Shown piece after piece: positions 24,959-33,444 of a DNA stretch of 64,000 nucleotides; within the stretch, counting starts at the first letter, position 1, and the number at the start of each line of letters is the position of its first letter. Origin of the DNA: Catenulispora sp. GP43 (GTDB lineage: Bacteria > Actinomycetota > Actinomycetes > Streptomycetales > Catenulisporaceae); NCBI RefSeq assembly GCF_041260665.1, contig NZ_JBGCCT010000024.1, positions 1 through 64,000 on the forward strand, read 5' to 3'. The notes below the pieces were generated by a model, which saw only the letters and a list, made by a program, of their open reading frames with translations, had not been told where the DNA came from and did not search any database. A program made the translations under genes and the position numbers.

Positions 24959-26025
24959 GCCAGCCGGTCCAGCTGGTCGGGAAGTACCTCATACCGTAGT
25001 GGCAGTCCGGCTACGTACCGTTCCACCTCTTCCACGGCCAGGCGCCCCAGGCGCAACACCTCGCCGCCCAGCGCGCCGGCGATGTGCGGGGTGAGGAAGA
25101 CGTTGGGCAGCGTGAACAGCACCGAGTCCGGCGGCAGCGGCTCGGTGGCGGTGACGTCCAGGACCGCGTCCAGGCGGCCGGAGACCAGTTCGGCGGTCAG
25201 CGCCGTCTGGTCGACGATCGGGCCGCGGGCGGTGTTCACCAGGACCGCGCCGTCGCGCATAAGGGCCAGGCCGCCGGCGTCGAGCATGCCGCGGGTGACC
25301 GGGGTCAGCGGCGCGTGCAGGCTCACCACCTCCGAGGCCGCCAGCAACTCCTCCAGCGAGGTCAGCCGGACCCGGGGGTCGGCGGTCAGCTCGCCGGCCT
25401 CGTACGGGTCGTAGACCAGCACGTCGGCGTCGAGCACGTCGCGCAGCAGCCGCACCACCTTGCGGCCGATGCGGGAGGCGCCGACGACGCCGACGGTCAT
25501 CCGGTGGGTGCCGATCGGGCTGATGCCGTCCAGGTTGCGGTGGGTGCCGTCGGCCGAGCGCAGGCCGCGCCGGTAGCGCGCGGCCGCGGTGAAGGCGCGC
25601 TTGGCGCCCAGGATGATCGCGGCCAGCGTGTACTCGGCGACCGGCACCGCGTTCGCCTCGGCCGCCGAGCAGACCCGCACGCCGGCCGCGAAGGCCTCCG
25701 GCGTCATCAGGAACTTCACGGTGCCGGCGGCGTGCACCACCAGACGCAGCCGGGGCGCGGCGGCCAGCAGGTCGGCATCGATCCGCGGCGAGGACCACGA
25801 CGTCAGCAGGACCTCGGTGGCGGCCAGCGCGGCGGCGAACGCCGGCTCGGCCAGGCTCGGGACCTCGCCGCCGGTCAGGATGCTCGCGGTCGCGGCCAGG
25901 CGCTCGCGGCTCTCGGCGTCCAGGACCAGCGCGGATTCCTCGGCGGTCACGGCCAAGAGCAGGGTCGGACGGTCCGGCGCGGTGGCCGGGGCCGGGATGT
26001 GCGCGGCCGTGTGGGACGTGGTCAG
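24955..26025 (-). CDS. D-isomer-specific 2-hydroxyacid dehydrogenase
   Basis: About 356 residues of the phosphoglycerate-dehydrogenase-like family. The NAD-binding Rossmann core is VGVVGASRIGRKVVRLL with Asp in VYDPYE. Catalytic Arg sits in VNTARGPIVDQ, Glu in TATEPLPPDS and His in LTPHIAGALG. It would reduce or oxidise an alpha-keto/hydroxy acid, perhaps a uronate breakdown product given the PL8 neighbour. The start is hard. A strong GGAGGGGGAG box lies six bases before a CTG at 26025, which I use. An in-frame GTG upstream lies inside the operator at 26062. First gene of the minus-strand operon. Confidence 0.83.
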   Translation of the reverse strand: MTTSHTAAHIPAPATAPDRPTLLLAVTAEESALVLDAESRERLAATASILTGGEVPSLAEPAFAAALAATEVLLTSWSSPRIDADLLAAAPRLRLVVHAAGTVKFLMTPEAFAAGVRVCSAAEANAVPVAEYTLAAIILGAKRAFTAAARYRRGLRSADGTHRNLDGISPIGTHRMTVGVVGASRIGRKVVRLLRDVLDADVLVYDPYEAGELTADPRVRLTSLEELLAASEVVSLHAPLTPVTRGMLDAGGLALMRDGAVLVNTARGPIVDQTALTAELVSGRLDAVLDVTATEPLPPDSVLFTLPNVFLTPHIAGALGGEVLRLGRLAVEEVERYVAGLPLRYEVLPDQLDRLA

Positions 26026-26061
26026 GATGATCTCCCCCTCCGCTGTGTGTCGATGGGGATG

Positions 26062-26073
26062 GTACACGCTTAC
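26062..26073. promoter_or_regulatory. LacI operator copy for dehydrogenase-lacI operon
   Basis: On the minus strand this reads GTAAGCGTGTAC, differing from the GTAAGCGCTTAC palindrome at two positions. It sits 37 bases upstream of the dehydrogenase start. Confidence 0.6.
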
Positions 26074-26186
26074 TACAGCCGGAGCGCAAGACCACAACGC
26101 CGGGAACTGCGAGAAAACGGTTTGGGTACTGGGGGGTTGACAGGAATGCAGCTCAGTCGAATACTCCTGTCCAGCTCATCACATTA

Positions 26187-26198
26187 GTAAGCGATTAC
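26187..26198. promoter_or_regulatory. LacI operator for importer/PL8 operon
   Basis: GTAAGCGATTAC, one mismatch from the perfect palindrome at 33416, ends 15 bases before the permease TTG start and immediately upstream of its GGGAG box. Bound repressor would block transcription or early elongation. Confidence 0.75.
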
Positions 26199-26213
26199 CG
26201 GCGGGAGAGCACG

Positions 26214-27257
26214 TTGACCGAGATACGCGCCGCGGACCGCCCGGCTTCCAGATCCGTGTCTGACAAGGCCGCGGTCGGCGGCCATCCCCGCGTCCGTTCC
26301 CGACGCGGTCGGCGGACCGCGGGCACCGTCGCGCGCCCCTCGCTGACCCTCTGGCAGCGGATCAAGCGCGACAGGGTGATGCTCGCCCTGATGCTGCCGG
26401 GGTTCTTGTACTTCGCGGTGTTCAGCTACGCGCCGCTGTTCGGCTACCTGGCGGCGTTCGAGGACTACCAGCCGTACACCGGCTTCGTGCACAGCACCTG
26501 GGTCGGCCTGCAGAACTTCACGGATCTGTTCGCCGACCAGGCGTTCTGGTCCGCGCTGAGCAACACCTTCGTCATCAGCCTGATCCAGCTGATCCTGTTC
26601 TTCCCGGCCCCGATCGGGCTGGCGCTGCTGCTGAACTCGGTCGCCTCGGCGCGGATCCGCAAGTTCGTGCAGAGCGTGGTCTACCTGCCGCACTTCATCG
26701 GCTGGGTGGTGATCGTCTCGATCTTCCAGGAGGTGCTGGGCCCGACCGGCGCGATGCAGCACATGATGTCGGCCGTCGGCCTGCCGCGCTTCGACTTCAT
26801 GTCCAACCCCGGGTTCTTCCCGTGGCTGGTGGCGGTCCAGGCGATCTGGAAGGACTGCGGCTGGGGCACGATCATCTTCCTGGCCGCGCTGATGGCCGTC
26901 GACCAGGGCCTGTACGAGGCCGCGGCCGTGGACGGCGCGGGCCGCTGGCGACGCTTCCGCAGCGTCACCCTGCCGGGGATCATGCCGGTCGTCATCCTGC
27001 TGCTGATCCTGCGCCTGGGCACGATCCTGTCGGTCGGCTTCGAGCAGATCCTCCTGCAGCGCGACACCGTCGGCGCCAAGGCCGGCGAGGTCCTGGACAC
27101 CTACGTGTACTACCACGGCGTGGCCACCCAGCAGTGGGGCACCGCCGCGGCGGCCGGCCTGATCAAGGCCGTCGTGGGACTGGTACTGGTGCTCGGCGCC
27201 AACAAGCTCGCGCACCGCTTCGGACAGGAAGGGATCTACAGCCGTGGCGACCGTTGA
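26214..27257 (+). CDS. ABC sugar-importer permease (LplB/YteP type)
   Basis: 347 residues, TTG start with GGGAG nearby. A charged N-terminal tail precedes RDRVMLALMLPGFLYFAVFSYAP, the characteristic first helix of the LplB/YteP group that imports oligosaccharides, often polyuronate-derived. Six helices are visible, and the cytoplasmic EAA loop reads EAAAVDGAGRWRRFRSVTLP, which docks an ATPase. No ATPase gene is in the cluster, as is common in actinobacteria where a shared MsiK-like ATPase serves many importers. It overlaps the next permease by 14 bases. Confidence 0.92.
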   Translation: MTEIRAADRPASRSVSDKAAVGGHPRVRSRRGRRTAGTVARPSLTLWQRIKRDRVMLALMLPGFLYFAVFSYAPLFGYLAAFEDYQPYTGFVHSTWVGLQNFTDLFADQAFWSALSNTFVISLIQLILFFPAPIGLALLLNSVASARIRKFVQSVVYLPHFIGWVVIVSIFQEVLGPTGAMQHMMSAVGLPRFDFMSNPGFFPWLVAVQAIWKDCGWGTIIFLAALMAVDQGLYEAAAVDGAGRWRRFRSVTLPGIMPVVILLLILRLGTILSVGFEQILLQRDTVGAKAGEVLDTYVYYHGVATQQWGTAAAAGLIKAVVGLVLVLGANKLAHRFGQEGIYSRGDR

Positions 27258-28152
27258 GATGGACGCGAAGCCGGCACTGACCGGGCGGCCGCCGTGGATG
27301 GAGCGGCCCACGTGGTTCGGGCGCGGCGGGAAGATCCTGGCGATCGCCGTGATCAGCGCCCTGGTGGTCTACCCGTTCCTGGCGGTGGTGGCGACCAGCC
27401 TGTCCTCGGAGTCCGACATCGCGGCCTCCGGCGGCCTGGTGATCTGGCCCTCGCACCCGACCTTCGACGCCTACCGCTACGTGTTCAGCGGCGGCATCGT
27501 CTCGCAGGCGCTGTGGATCAGCTTCGCCGTGACGGCGGTCGGCACCGCGCTGAGCATGGCGGCCACCATCGGGATGGCCTACGGCCTGTCCCGGCGCGGC
27601 GTGGTCGGCGGGCGGTTCTTCCTGGCCACCGCGCTGTTCACGATGCTGTTCACACCGGGCGTCATCCCCATGTTCCTGACCGTGCAGAAGCTCGGGCTCT
27701 ACAACACCCTGGCCTCCCTCGTGGTGCCCAGCCTGGTCAGCGCCTTCAACCTGGTGGTGCTGCGCTCGTTCTTCATGAACCTGCCCGCCGAACTGCTGGA
27801 CGCCGCCCGCATCGACGGCCTCGGCGACTGGCGGATCCTCACCCGCGTGGTGCTGCCGCTGTCCAAGGCGGTGCTCGCAGTCGTGGCGTTGTTCTACGCG
27901 GTCTCCTACTGGAACGCCTTCTTCAACGCCCTGCTCTACCTGAACGACACCAGCAAGTGGCCGCTGGCCCTGGTGCTGCGCGGCCTGGTGATCGGCGGAG
28001 AGGCGACAAGCGCGGCCAACGAGGGCGTCGTGCCGCAACAGGCGGTGCAGATGGCCGTCGTCGTCGTGAGCGTCGTCCCGATCGCCGCCGTTTATCCCTT
28101 CCTGCAGCGCTACTTCACCAAGGGCGTGCTCACCGGCGCCGTCAAGGGCTGA
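27244..28152 (+). CDS. ABC sugar-importer permease (LplC/YtcP type)
   Basis: 302 residues; GTG start at 27244 inside the end of the preceding permease gene. Six membrane helices, with SSESDIAASGGLVIWPSHPT after helix one, as in LplC/YtcP permeases. The EAA loop reads DAARIDGLGDWRILTRVVLP. It forms the heterodimeric channel with the upstream permease. The following gene, a large lipoprotein, starts after a short tandem-repeat spacer. Confidence 0.92.
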   Translation: MATVEMDAKPALTGRPPWMERPTWFGRGGKILAIAVISALVVYPFLAVVATSLSSESDIAASGGLVIWPSHPTFDAYRYVFSGGIVSQALWISFAVTAVGTALSMAATIGMAYGLSRRGVVGGRFFLATALFTMLFTPGVIPMFLTVQKLGLYNTLASLVVPSLVSAFNLVVLRSFFMNLPAELLDAARIDGLGDWRILTRVVLPLSKAVLAVVALFYAVSYWNAFFNALLYLNDTSKWPLALVLRGLVIGGEATSAANEGVVPQQAVQMAVVVVSVVPIAAVYPFLQRYFTKGVLTGAVKG

Positions 28153-28171
28153 GGACGTCCCCAACGCCATC

Positions 28172-28216
28172 TGGCACCGCACTCATTGACACCGCACTCA
28201 CTGGCACCGCACTCAT
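28172..28216. repeat. 15-bp tandem repeat between permease and binding-protein genes
   Basis: Three contiguous 15-base units (TGGCACCGCACTCAT, TGACACCGCACTCAC, TGGCACCGCACTCAT) fill the spacer. They end immediately before the GGAGGA ribosome binding site of the lipoprotein gene. They might tune translation or mRNA stability; more likely a replication-slippage product. Confidence 0.9.
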
Positions 28217-28226
28217 CGGAGGAAGC

Positions 28227-29918
28227 ATGCTCACACCCCAAAGCCTCGGGCGCCGCGGGTTCCTGCGCGGCGTCGGCGCCGCGGCGGCCTTGACCGCGGG
28301 CGGCTCGACGCTGGCCGCGTGCGGCAGCGGCAAGGCCGCGGCCGAGAACAAGGCCGGCAGCGCCGCGCAGGTCCAACTGCCGACGTACACGCCGCTGGCG
28401 AACGGCCCGAAGCCGGACCTGCCGGGCACCGACGCCGGCGTCCCGGCCGGCTTCTACAGCTATCCGGCCTCGCCGACCACCGCGTTCGCCAGCCCGCCGC
28501 TGTCCGGGGGCAAGTTCTCGGCGATGACGCCGCTGTTCACCGCGCCGCCGCCGGCCCGGGGCTCCAACCCGGCGTGGCAGGCGATGGAGAAGAAGATCGG
28601 CGCGAGCGTCGACCTCACGATGGTGGTCGGCGACGACTTCGACACCAAGCTCTCGACGCTGATCGCCGGCGGCGGCCTGCCGGACCTGATCCAGTACGAC
28701 GGCCTGGCCGGCGTCCCCACCATCAGCAATCTGCCGCAGTTCCTGGACTCGCAGATCGCCGACCTCACCGAGCTCATCGGCGGGGACAAGGTCAAAGAGT
28801 ACCCGCACCTGGCGGCGATCCCGAAGGTGTTCTGGGAGCAGTGCACGGTGGCCGGGAAGCTCTACTTCATCCCGATCCCGCGCGGCATCAGCGCCGGCGC
28901 CGGCCTGTACCGGCAGGACCAGTTGGCCGCCGCGGGCGTCAACAGCTACACGGACATCAAGAACTCCGACGACTTCTTCACGCTTCTCAAGGAGCTGACG
29001 AACCCGGGCAAGGACCGCTACGCGCTGGCCACCAGCGCCAACGGCAACTACTACTGTCTCCAGATCTTCCAGCAGATCTTCGGCGTCCCGAACAAGTGGC
29101 GGGTGGACGGCGGCGGCAAGATGACCGCCGACATCGAGACCGACGAGTTCAAGGCCGCACTGGAGTTCATGGTGAAGGTGGCCAAGGCCGGCTGCTACTA
29201 CCCGGGCTCGCAGGGCTGGACCAAGGCCAAGATGGAGGACGCGTTCCAGTCCGGCAAGGCCGCTCTGATCTACGACGGCCTGCCGGCGCTGTCCACCAGT
29301 GTCTGGGCCACCGCGCAGAAGATCGACCCGAACGCCAAACTGATGCCGTTCGTCCCGTTCGGCGCCAACGGCGGGCCCGGCGTCGCCTACCAGGACAACG
29401 TCGTCTTCGCCGGCACCATGCTGAAGAAGGCCGACCCCGCGAAGCTGGCGGACGTCCTCAAGCTCGCCGACTTCCTGGCCGCGCCGTTCGGGACCGAGGA
29501 GTACCTGCTCAAGACCTACGGTGTCGAGGGCACGGACTACACGCTGGACGCCAACCACAACCCGGTGCAGACCGCACAGGGCAAGAACGACGCGAACGTC
29601 ACCTGGAAGTACGTCGCCGCGCCGCAGCTGGTCACCTACAACCCCGGCGTCAACGACCTCACCGACGCGGTCCACCAGGCCTACTCCGAGCTGGTCCCGA
29701 TGGCCCTCGCGGACCCGACCGCGACGCTGTACTCGCCGACGTACGGCAAGCAGGGCGTCTCGCTGTACAAGGCGGTCACGGACACCGTGACGCAGATCGT
29801 CGGCGGGCAGTCGGGCATGAGCGCCTTCGACTCCGCGCTGAAGACCTGGCGCAGCCAAGGCGGCGACCAGATCCGGTCGGAGTTCGAGCAGGCGTACGCC
29901 AGCGCGCCGAAGAGCTGA
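28227..29918 (+). CDS. Large solute-binding lipoprotein of the oligosaccharide importer
   Basis: 563 residues, ATG at 28227 after a GGAGGA box. The leader has twin arginines (LGRRGFLRGVG) and a lipobox LAAC with Cys32, so it is probably a Tat-exported lipoprotein. At about 560 residues it matches the large LplA/YtcQ binding proteins that partner LplB/LplC permeases. Typical segments are KKIGASVDLTMVVGDDFDTK, YFIPIPRGISAGAGLYRQDQ and FQSGKAALIYDGLP. It captures oligosaccharides at the cell surface. It is the third gene of the importer operon. Confidence 0.9.
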   Translation: MLTPQSLGRRGFLRGVGAAAALTAGGSTLAACGSGKAAAENKAGSAAQVQLPTYTPLANGPKPDLPGTDAGVPAGFYSYPASPTTAFASPPLSGGKFSAMTPLFTAPPPARGSNPAWQAMEKKIGASVDLTMVVGDDFDTKLSTLIAGGGLPDLIQYDGLAGVPTISNLPQFLDSQIADLTELIGGDKVKEYPHLAAIPKVFWEQCTVAGKLYFIPIPRGISAGAGLYRQDQLAAAGVNSYTDIKNSDDFFTLLKELTNPGKDRYALATSANGNYYCLQIFQQIFGVPNKWRVDGGGKMTADIETDEFKAALEFMVKVAKAGCYYPGSQGWTKAKMEDAFQSGKAALIYDGLPALSTSVWATAQKIDPNAKLMPFVPFGANGGPGVAYQDNVVFAGTMLKKADPAKLADVLKLADFLAAPFGTEEYLLKTYGVEGTDYTLDANHNPVQTAQGKNDANVTWKYVAAPQLVTYNPGVNDLTDAVHQAYSELVPMALADPTATLYSPTYGKQGVSLYKAVTDTVTQIVGGQSGMSAFDSALKTWRSQGGDQIRSEFEQAYASAPKS

Positions 29919-29934
29919 GGGGCGGACGCCGCTC

Positions 29935-31659
29935 ATGCGGGAAGCGATATTCGAGGAGCTGCTCGCCCGATACGAGCGACAGCTCCTCAGTCGAATCAAA
30001 GCCACCAGGATCCAGCTGGATCTCGATGTGTCCGACGAAGGACACACCACCTTGAGCTACGCGCAGCTGCGGACCTTGGCGCTGGCAGACCCCAGCGCGA
30101 CCGCGACCGTCGTAGACGCCCTACGCTTCCTGCATGAGAACGCCTTCCACCCCGAAGCCGAGGAGACTGGCAACTGGTGGCACTGGGAGATCGGGACACC
30201 GCGCATCCTGCTGGACATCTGCGTCCTGCTTCGTGCGCACATCCCCGACGCCGATCTGAAGGACTACCTCGCGGCGGTGCGGTGGTTCTGTCCGGACCCC
30301 GACCGCCAGGTCAAGACAGGGCCGTGGTCGCCGCTGACCGAGACCGGGGCCAACCGCGCTGACAAAGCCCTGATCGTGGCGCTGTCCGGACTGCTCGCCG
30401 GCGACGCCGATCGCGTTGCGCTGGCCCGAGACGGGCTGTCGCCGTTGTTCGAGTACGCGACCTCCGGCGACGGTTTCTACGAGGACGGGTCGCTCATCCA
30501 GCACGACACGGTCGCGTACACCGGCTCGTACGGAGTCGTGCTGCTGACGTCGGTCGCCGAGGTCCTGGCGCTGCTGCGCGGTTCGCCGTGGGAGGTCAGC
30601 GATCCGGGCGTGTCAGTGGTCTTCGACGCGGTCGAGAAGTCGTTCCTGCCCTTCCTGTTCGAGGGCCGGATGATGGACACGGTGCGGGGCCGGGCCATAG
30701 CGCGGCAGCACTCGCGGGACCGGGACATCGGCGCCGCGACGCTCGACGCGATCCGGCTGTTGGCAGAGAGTGCCCCTTCTTCGTACGCCGAACGCTGGAG
30801 AGCGTTGCAGCGGCCGACCGGGTTCCACGTGTTCGGCGCGATGGACCGCGTCGTGCACCACCGGCCGCGCTGGTCCGCCGCGCTGTCGCTGTCCTCGGAG
30901 CGCATCGCGCGCTACGAGTGCGGCAACGGCGAGAACCTGCACGGCTGGTACACCGGCGACGGCATGCTCTACATCTACGACCTCGATGATCCCGACCACT
31001 ACACGGACGAGTTCTGGCCGACGGTCGACCCCTACCGGCTCCCCGGCACGACGGTCGACACGCGGCTGCGCGAGGACGTCGGACGCGGCTCGGGCCGGGG
31101 CACCGGCGCCGTCATGGCGCCGAACCGGGTCGCCGGCGGCACGGTCTTCGAGGGCGGGTTCGGCACCGCCGAACTCGACCTGCACGGCGAGGGAAGCACG
31201 CTGCGCGCGCACAAGAGGTGGCACTTCCTGGACGACGCCGTGGTGGCGCTGGGGACGGACATCTCCGCCTCCGACGGCCGCCGGATCGAGACGATCGTGG
31301 AGAACCGGAACCTGCATGTGGACGCCGGCCGGCGGTTCGTCGTGGACGGCGTCGTGCAGGAGCCGGAGCTCGGCGTCGAACGCCGGCATCTCGGTGTGCA
31401 GTGGGCCCATCTGGAGGGCGTCGGCGGCTACGTGTTCCCCGGCGGCACCGATCTGATATCGCTACGCGAGGAGCGCACCGGGACGTGGCACGCCATCGAC
31501 GTGGGCGTCTCCACCGAGGGCGACGAGGTCGAGGTCCGGCGGGTCTTCCACACGTTGTGGCTCGACCACGGCGTCTCGCCGCGGCGGGCCGGATACATGT
31601 ACGTGCTCCTCCCAGGAGCCAGCGAAGAGGGGACGGCGAGACGTGCTGCTCAGCTTTGA
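29935..31659 (+). CDS. Polysaccharide lyase family 8, signal-less and C-terminally short
   Basis: 574 residues with PL8 hallmarks. NWWHWEIGTPR gives the aromatic patch. The catalytic set is Asn140 (TGANRADKA), His190 (LIQHDTVAYTGSYG), Tyr199 and Arg253. The 50 and 9 residue spacings equal those of Streptococcus pneumoniae hyaluronate lyase (Asn349/His399/Tyr408). PL8 enzymes cleave hyaluronate, chondroitin or xanthan by beta-elimination. There is no signal peptide, so it should act in the cytoplasm on imported oligosaccharides. It ends at VLLPGASEEGTARRAAQL, where relatives continue into a further C-terminal beta domain, so about 100 residues are missing. It overlaps the next gene by 17 bases. 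Confidence 0.88.
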   Translation: MREAIFEELLARYERQLLSRIKATRIQLDLDVSDEGHTTLSYAQLRTLALADPSATATVVDALRFLHENAFHPEAEETGNWWHWEIGTPRILLDICVLLRAHIPDADLKDYLAAVRWFCPDPDRQVKTGPWSPLTETGANRADKALIVALSGLLAGDADRVALARDGLSPLFEYATSGDGFYEDGSLIQHDTVAYTGSYGVVLLTSVAEVLALLRGSPWEVSDPGVSVVFDAVEKSFLPFLFEGRMMDTVRGRAIARQHSRDRDIGAATLDAIRLLAESAPSSYAERWRALQRPTGFHVFGAMDRVVHHRPRWSAALSLSSERIARYECGNGENLHGWYTGDGMLYIYDLDDPDHYTDEFWPTVDPYRLPGTTVDTRLREDVGRGSGRGTGAVMAPNRVAGGTVFEGGFGTAELDLHGEGSTLRAHKRWHFLDDAVVALGTDISASDGRRIETIVENRNLHVDAGRRFVVDGVVQEPELGVERRHLGVQWAHLEGVGGYVFPGGTDLISLREERTGTWHAIDVGVSTEGDEVEVRRVFHTLWLDHGVSPRRAGYMYVLLPGASEEGTARRAAQL

Positions 31660-33382
31660 CGATCTGGACGTCGCGCAGAACGAGGTACGCAGGCTGCTCG
31701 CGGCCGGTCAGGGGCAGGACCTGGAGGTACGGCTCAGTGCCAAGGCCTACGCGCGGACCGCTCCCCTGGTCCTCACCGAGCTGGACTCCGGGCGCAACGG
31801 CCACACGGTGACGTGGTCCGCCGAGCCCGGCGGGCGTGCCGAGCTCTCCGGGGGCGTCGCGCTCGGCGGATGGCGGCCGGCCGGTGACGGCCGGTGGGTC
31901 GCGACGGTTCCGGAGGGGATTCCCACGCCTCGCCAGCTCTATATCAATGGTCTGCGAGCGTCGTGGGCACGCAGTGACTGGCTGGAACACGACGGCTGCG
32001 AAATCGGTCCGGAGGGGATGACTGGCGCTGGCTCACTCGGGGTCGCCGCTTATGCGCGTCCGTCGGATGTCGAGATGGTGTTCCGGGTGCGGTGGCGTGC
32101 CTACCACTGTCCGGTCGTGGGCGTCTCGGACGATATGATCCGGTTCGCAGAGCCCTGCTGGACTAATGCGCTGCCGGGCACCGGCCGCGTGGGGCCGCAC
32201 TGGGACAACACCGCGGTCGGGACCGAGATCCACGCGTGGTCGATGTTCGCCACCAACGCCTTGGAACTCCTCACGGAGCCCGGGCACTTCGTATGGAACT
32301 CCGACGAGCGCACTGTCACCTATCTGCCGCGGGCTGGCGAGGATATGGAGACCGCGCAGGTCGTGGTCCCCGCCAATGAACAGCTGGTGATCCTGGACGG
32401 CGCACACGACCTCGTTCTCAAAGACCTGACCTTCAGCCACACCGCCTGGCACCGATCCGACGACGGCTACGTCGGGGCGCAGGCGGGATTCACGCTGACC
32501 GGCGCGTCGGGTCCGCTCGGGGAGGCCGGGTCGCATTACACGAAGCCGGCCGCGGCACTGACCGTGCGCGGGGGACGGCGGATCACGGTGAGCGGCTGCG
32601 AGTTCGTGCACCTCGGCGGGGCCGGAGCCGTGTTGGAGGCTGGGACCAAGGACACCACAGTCACGGCTTGCTCGTTCAGCCACCTGTCGTCCGGCGGCGT
32701 CTACGTCGGCGACATCGATCCGCATCCCGCCTTGGACCTGGCCGACGAGCACAACACAGTGTCCTTCAACACCTTCCTCGGGACCGGCGCGGAGTTCACC
32801 GACTCGGTCGCCGTCTGGGCCGGATACACCCGGAACCTGGTCGTCGACCACAACACCCTGGAGCACCTCCCCTACTCCGGCATCAGCGTCGGCTGGGGAT
32901 GGAACCAGCCCGAGGCGCAGGATCCGTGGCTCGGGGACAACCGGATCACCGGCAACCGGATCACCGACGTGCTGCGCGTGGCCGAGCGGCAGTACGACGG
33001 CGGGGCCGTCTACACGCAGGGCCCGCAGCGCGGAACGATCATCCAGGGCAACCACATCGACCGGTCCGAGTACGGCACCACCGCGAACGACGGCAACGGG
33101 ATCTATCTGGACGAGCAGAGTTCGCACATCCTCGTCGCGCGCAACGTCGTCACCCGGGTCGGCTACAAGTGGGTGTCGAACTGGGCCGAATACGGGGTCG
33201 AGAACCGCGCGGCCGGCAACTGGACGGACAACACGATCACCCCTGCGTTCTCCGGCATTGGCAGCGTCATGGAGGACAACGCCGAGGGCCTGGCCGAGTT
33301 GCCGCCGGAGGCCGTCCGCGTCGCCGAGCGCGCCGGAGCCGGGCCGTGGCCCGCGCCGGTCGCGGGGCTCGGCGACCACTGA
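31643..33382 (+). CDS. Signal-less right-handed beta-helix enzyme
   Basis: 579 residues, GTG start inside the end of the PL8 gene. From DSGRNGHTVTWSAEPGG onward it aligns by eye with the secreted protein encoded at 17073 (DSGTNGHTVTWTAAPGA). Shared landmarks are PRQLYINGLRASWARS, SGGVYVGDIDPH, NLVVDHNTLEHLPYSGISVGWGW and GGAVYTQGPQ. It lacks both the signal peptide and the opening FVSPxGDD strand of its paralogue. This suits a cytoplasmic glycosidase or lyase working after PL8 on imported sugars. Substrate unknown. Confidence 0.8.
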   Translation: MLLSFDDLDVAQNEVRRLLAAGQGQDLEVRLSAKAYARTAPLVLTELDSGRNGHTVTWSAEPGGRAELSGGVALGGWRPAGDGRWVATVPEGIPTPRQLYINGLRASWARSDWLEHDGCEIGPEGMTGAGSLGVAAYARPSDVEMVFRVRWRAYHCPVVGVSDDMIRFAEPCWTNALPGTGRVGPHWDNTAVGTEIHAWSMFATNALELLTEPGHFVWNSDERTVTYLPRAGEDMETAQVVVPANEQLVILDGAHDLVLKDLTFSHTAWHRSDDGYVGAQAGFTLTGASGPLGEAGSHYTKPAAALTVRGGRRITVSGCEFVHLGGAGAVLEAGTKDTTVTACSFSHLSSGGVYVGDIDPHPALDLADEHNTVSFNTFLGTGAEFTDSVAVWAGYTRNLVVDHNTLEHLPYSGISVGWGWNQPEAQDPWLGDNRITGNRITDVLRVAERQYDGGAVYTQGPQRGTIIQGNHIDRSEYGTTANDGNGIYLDEQSSHILVARNVVTRVGYKWVSNWAEYGVENRAAGNWTDNTITPAFSGIGSVMEDNAEGLAELPPEAVRVAERAGAGPWPAPVAGLGDH

Positions 33383-33410
33383 CCCCGGTCTGTGCTTTCT
33401 TTCGGGGTCA
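33380..33410 (+). terminator. Hairpin at the end of importer/lyase operon
   Basis: TGACCCCG (33380-33387, starting with the stop codon) pairs with CGGGGTCA (33403-33410) around a 15-base loop. It separates the operon from the next operator-controlled gene. Confidence 0.55.
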
Positions 33411-33415
33411 CCAAG

Positions 33416-33427
33416 GTAAGCGCTTAC
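33416..33427. promoter_or_regulatory. Perfect LacI operator GTAAGCGCTTAC
   Basis: A perfect 12-base palindrome with central CG, 18 bases before the GTG of the secreted lectin gene. It is the strongest copy of the site also found at 26062 and 26187, which places this gene in the same regulon. Confidence 0.8.
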
Positions 33428-33444
33428 TACGACGGAGAGGGAAC

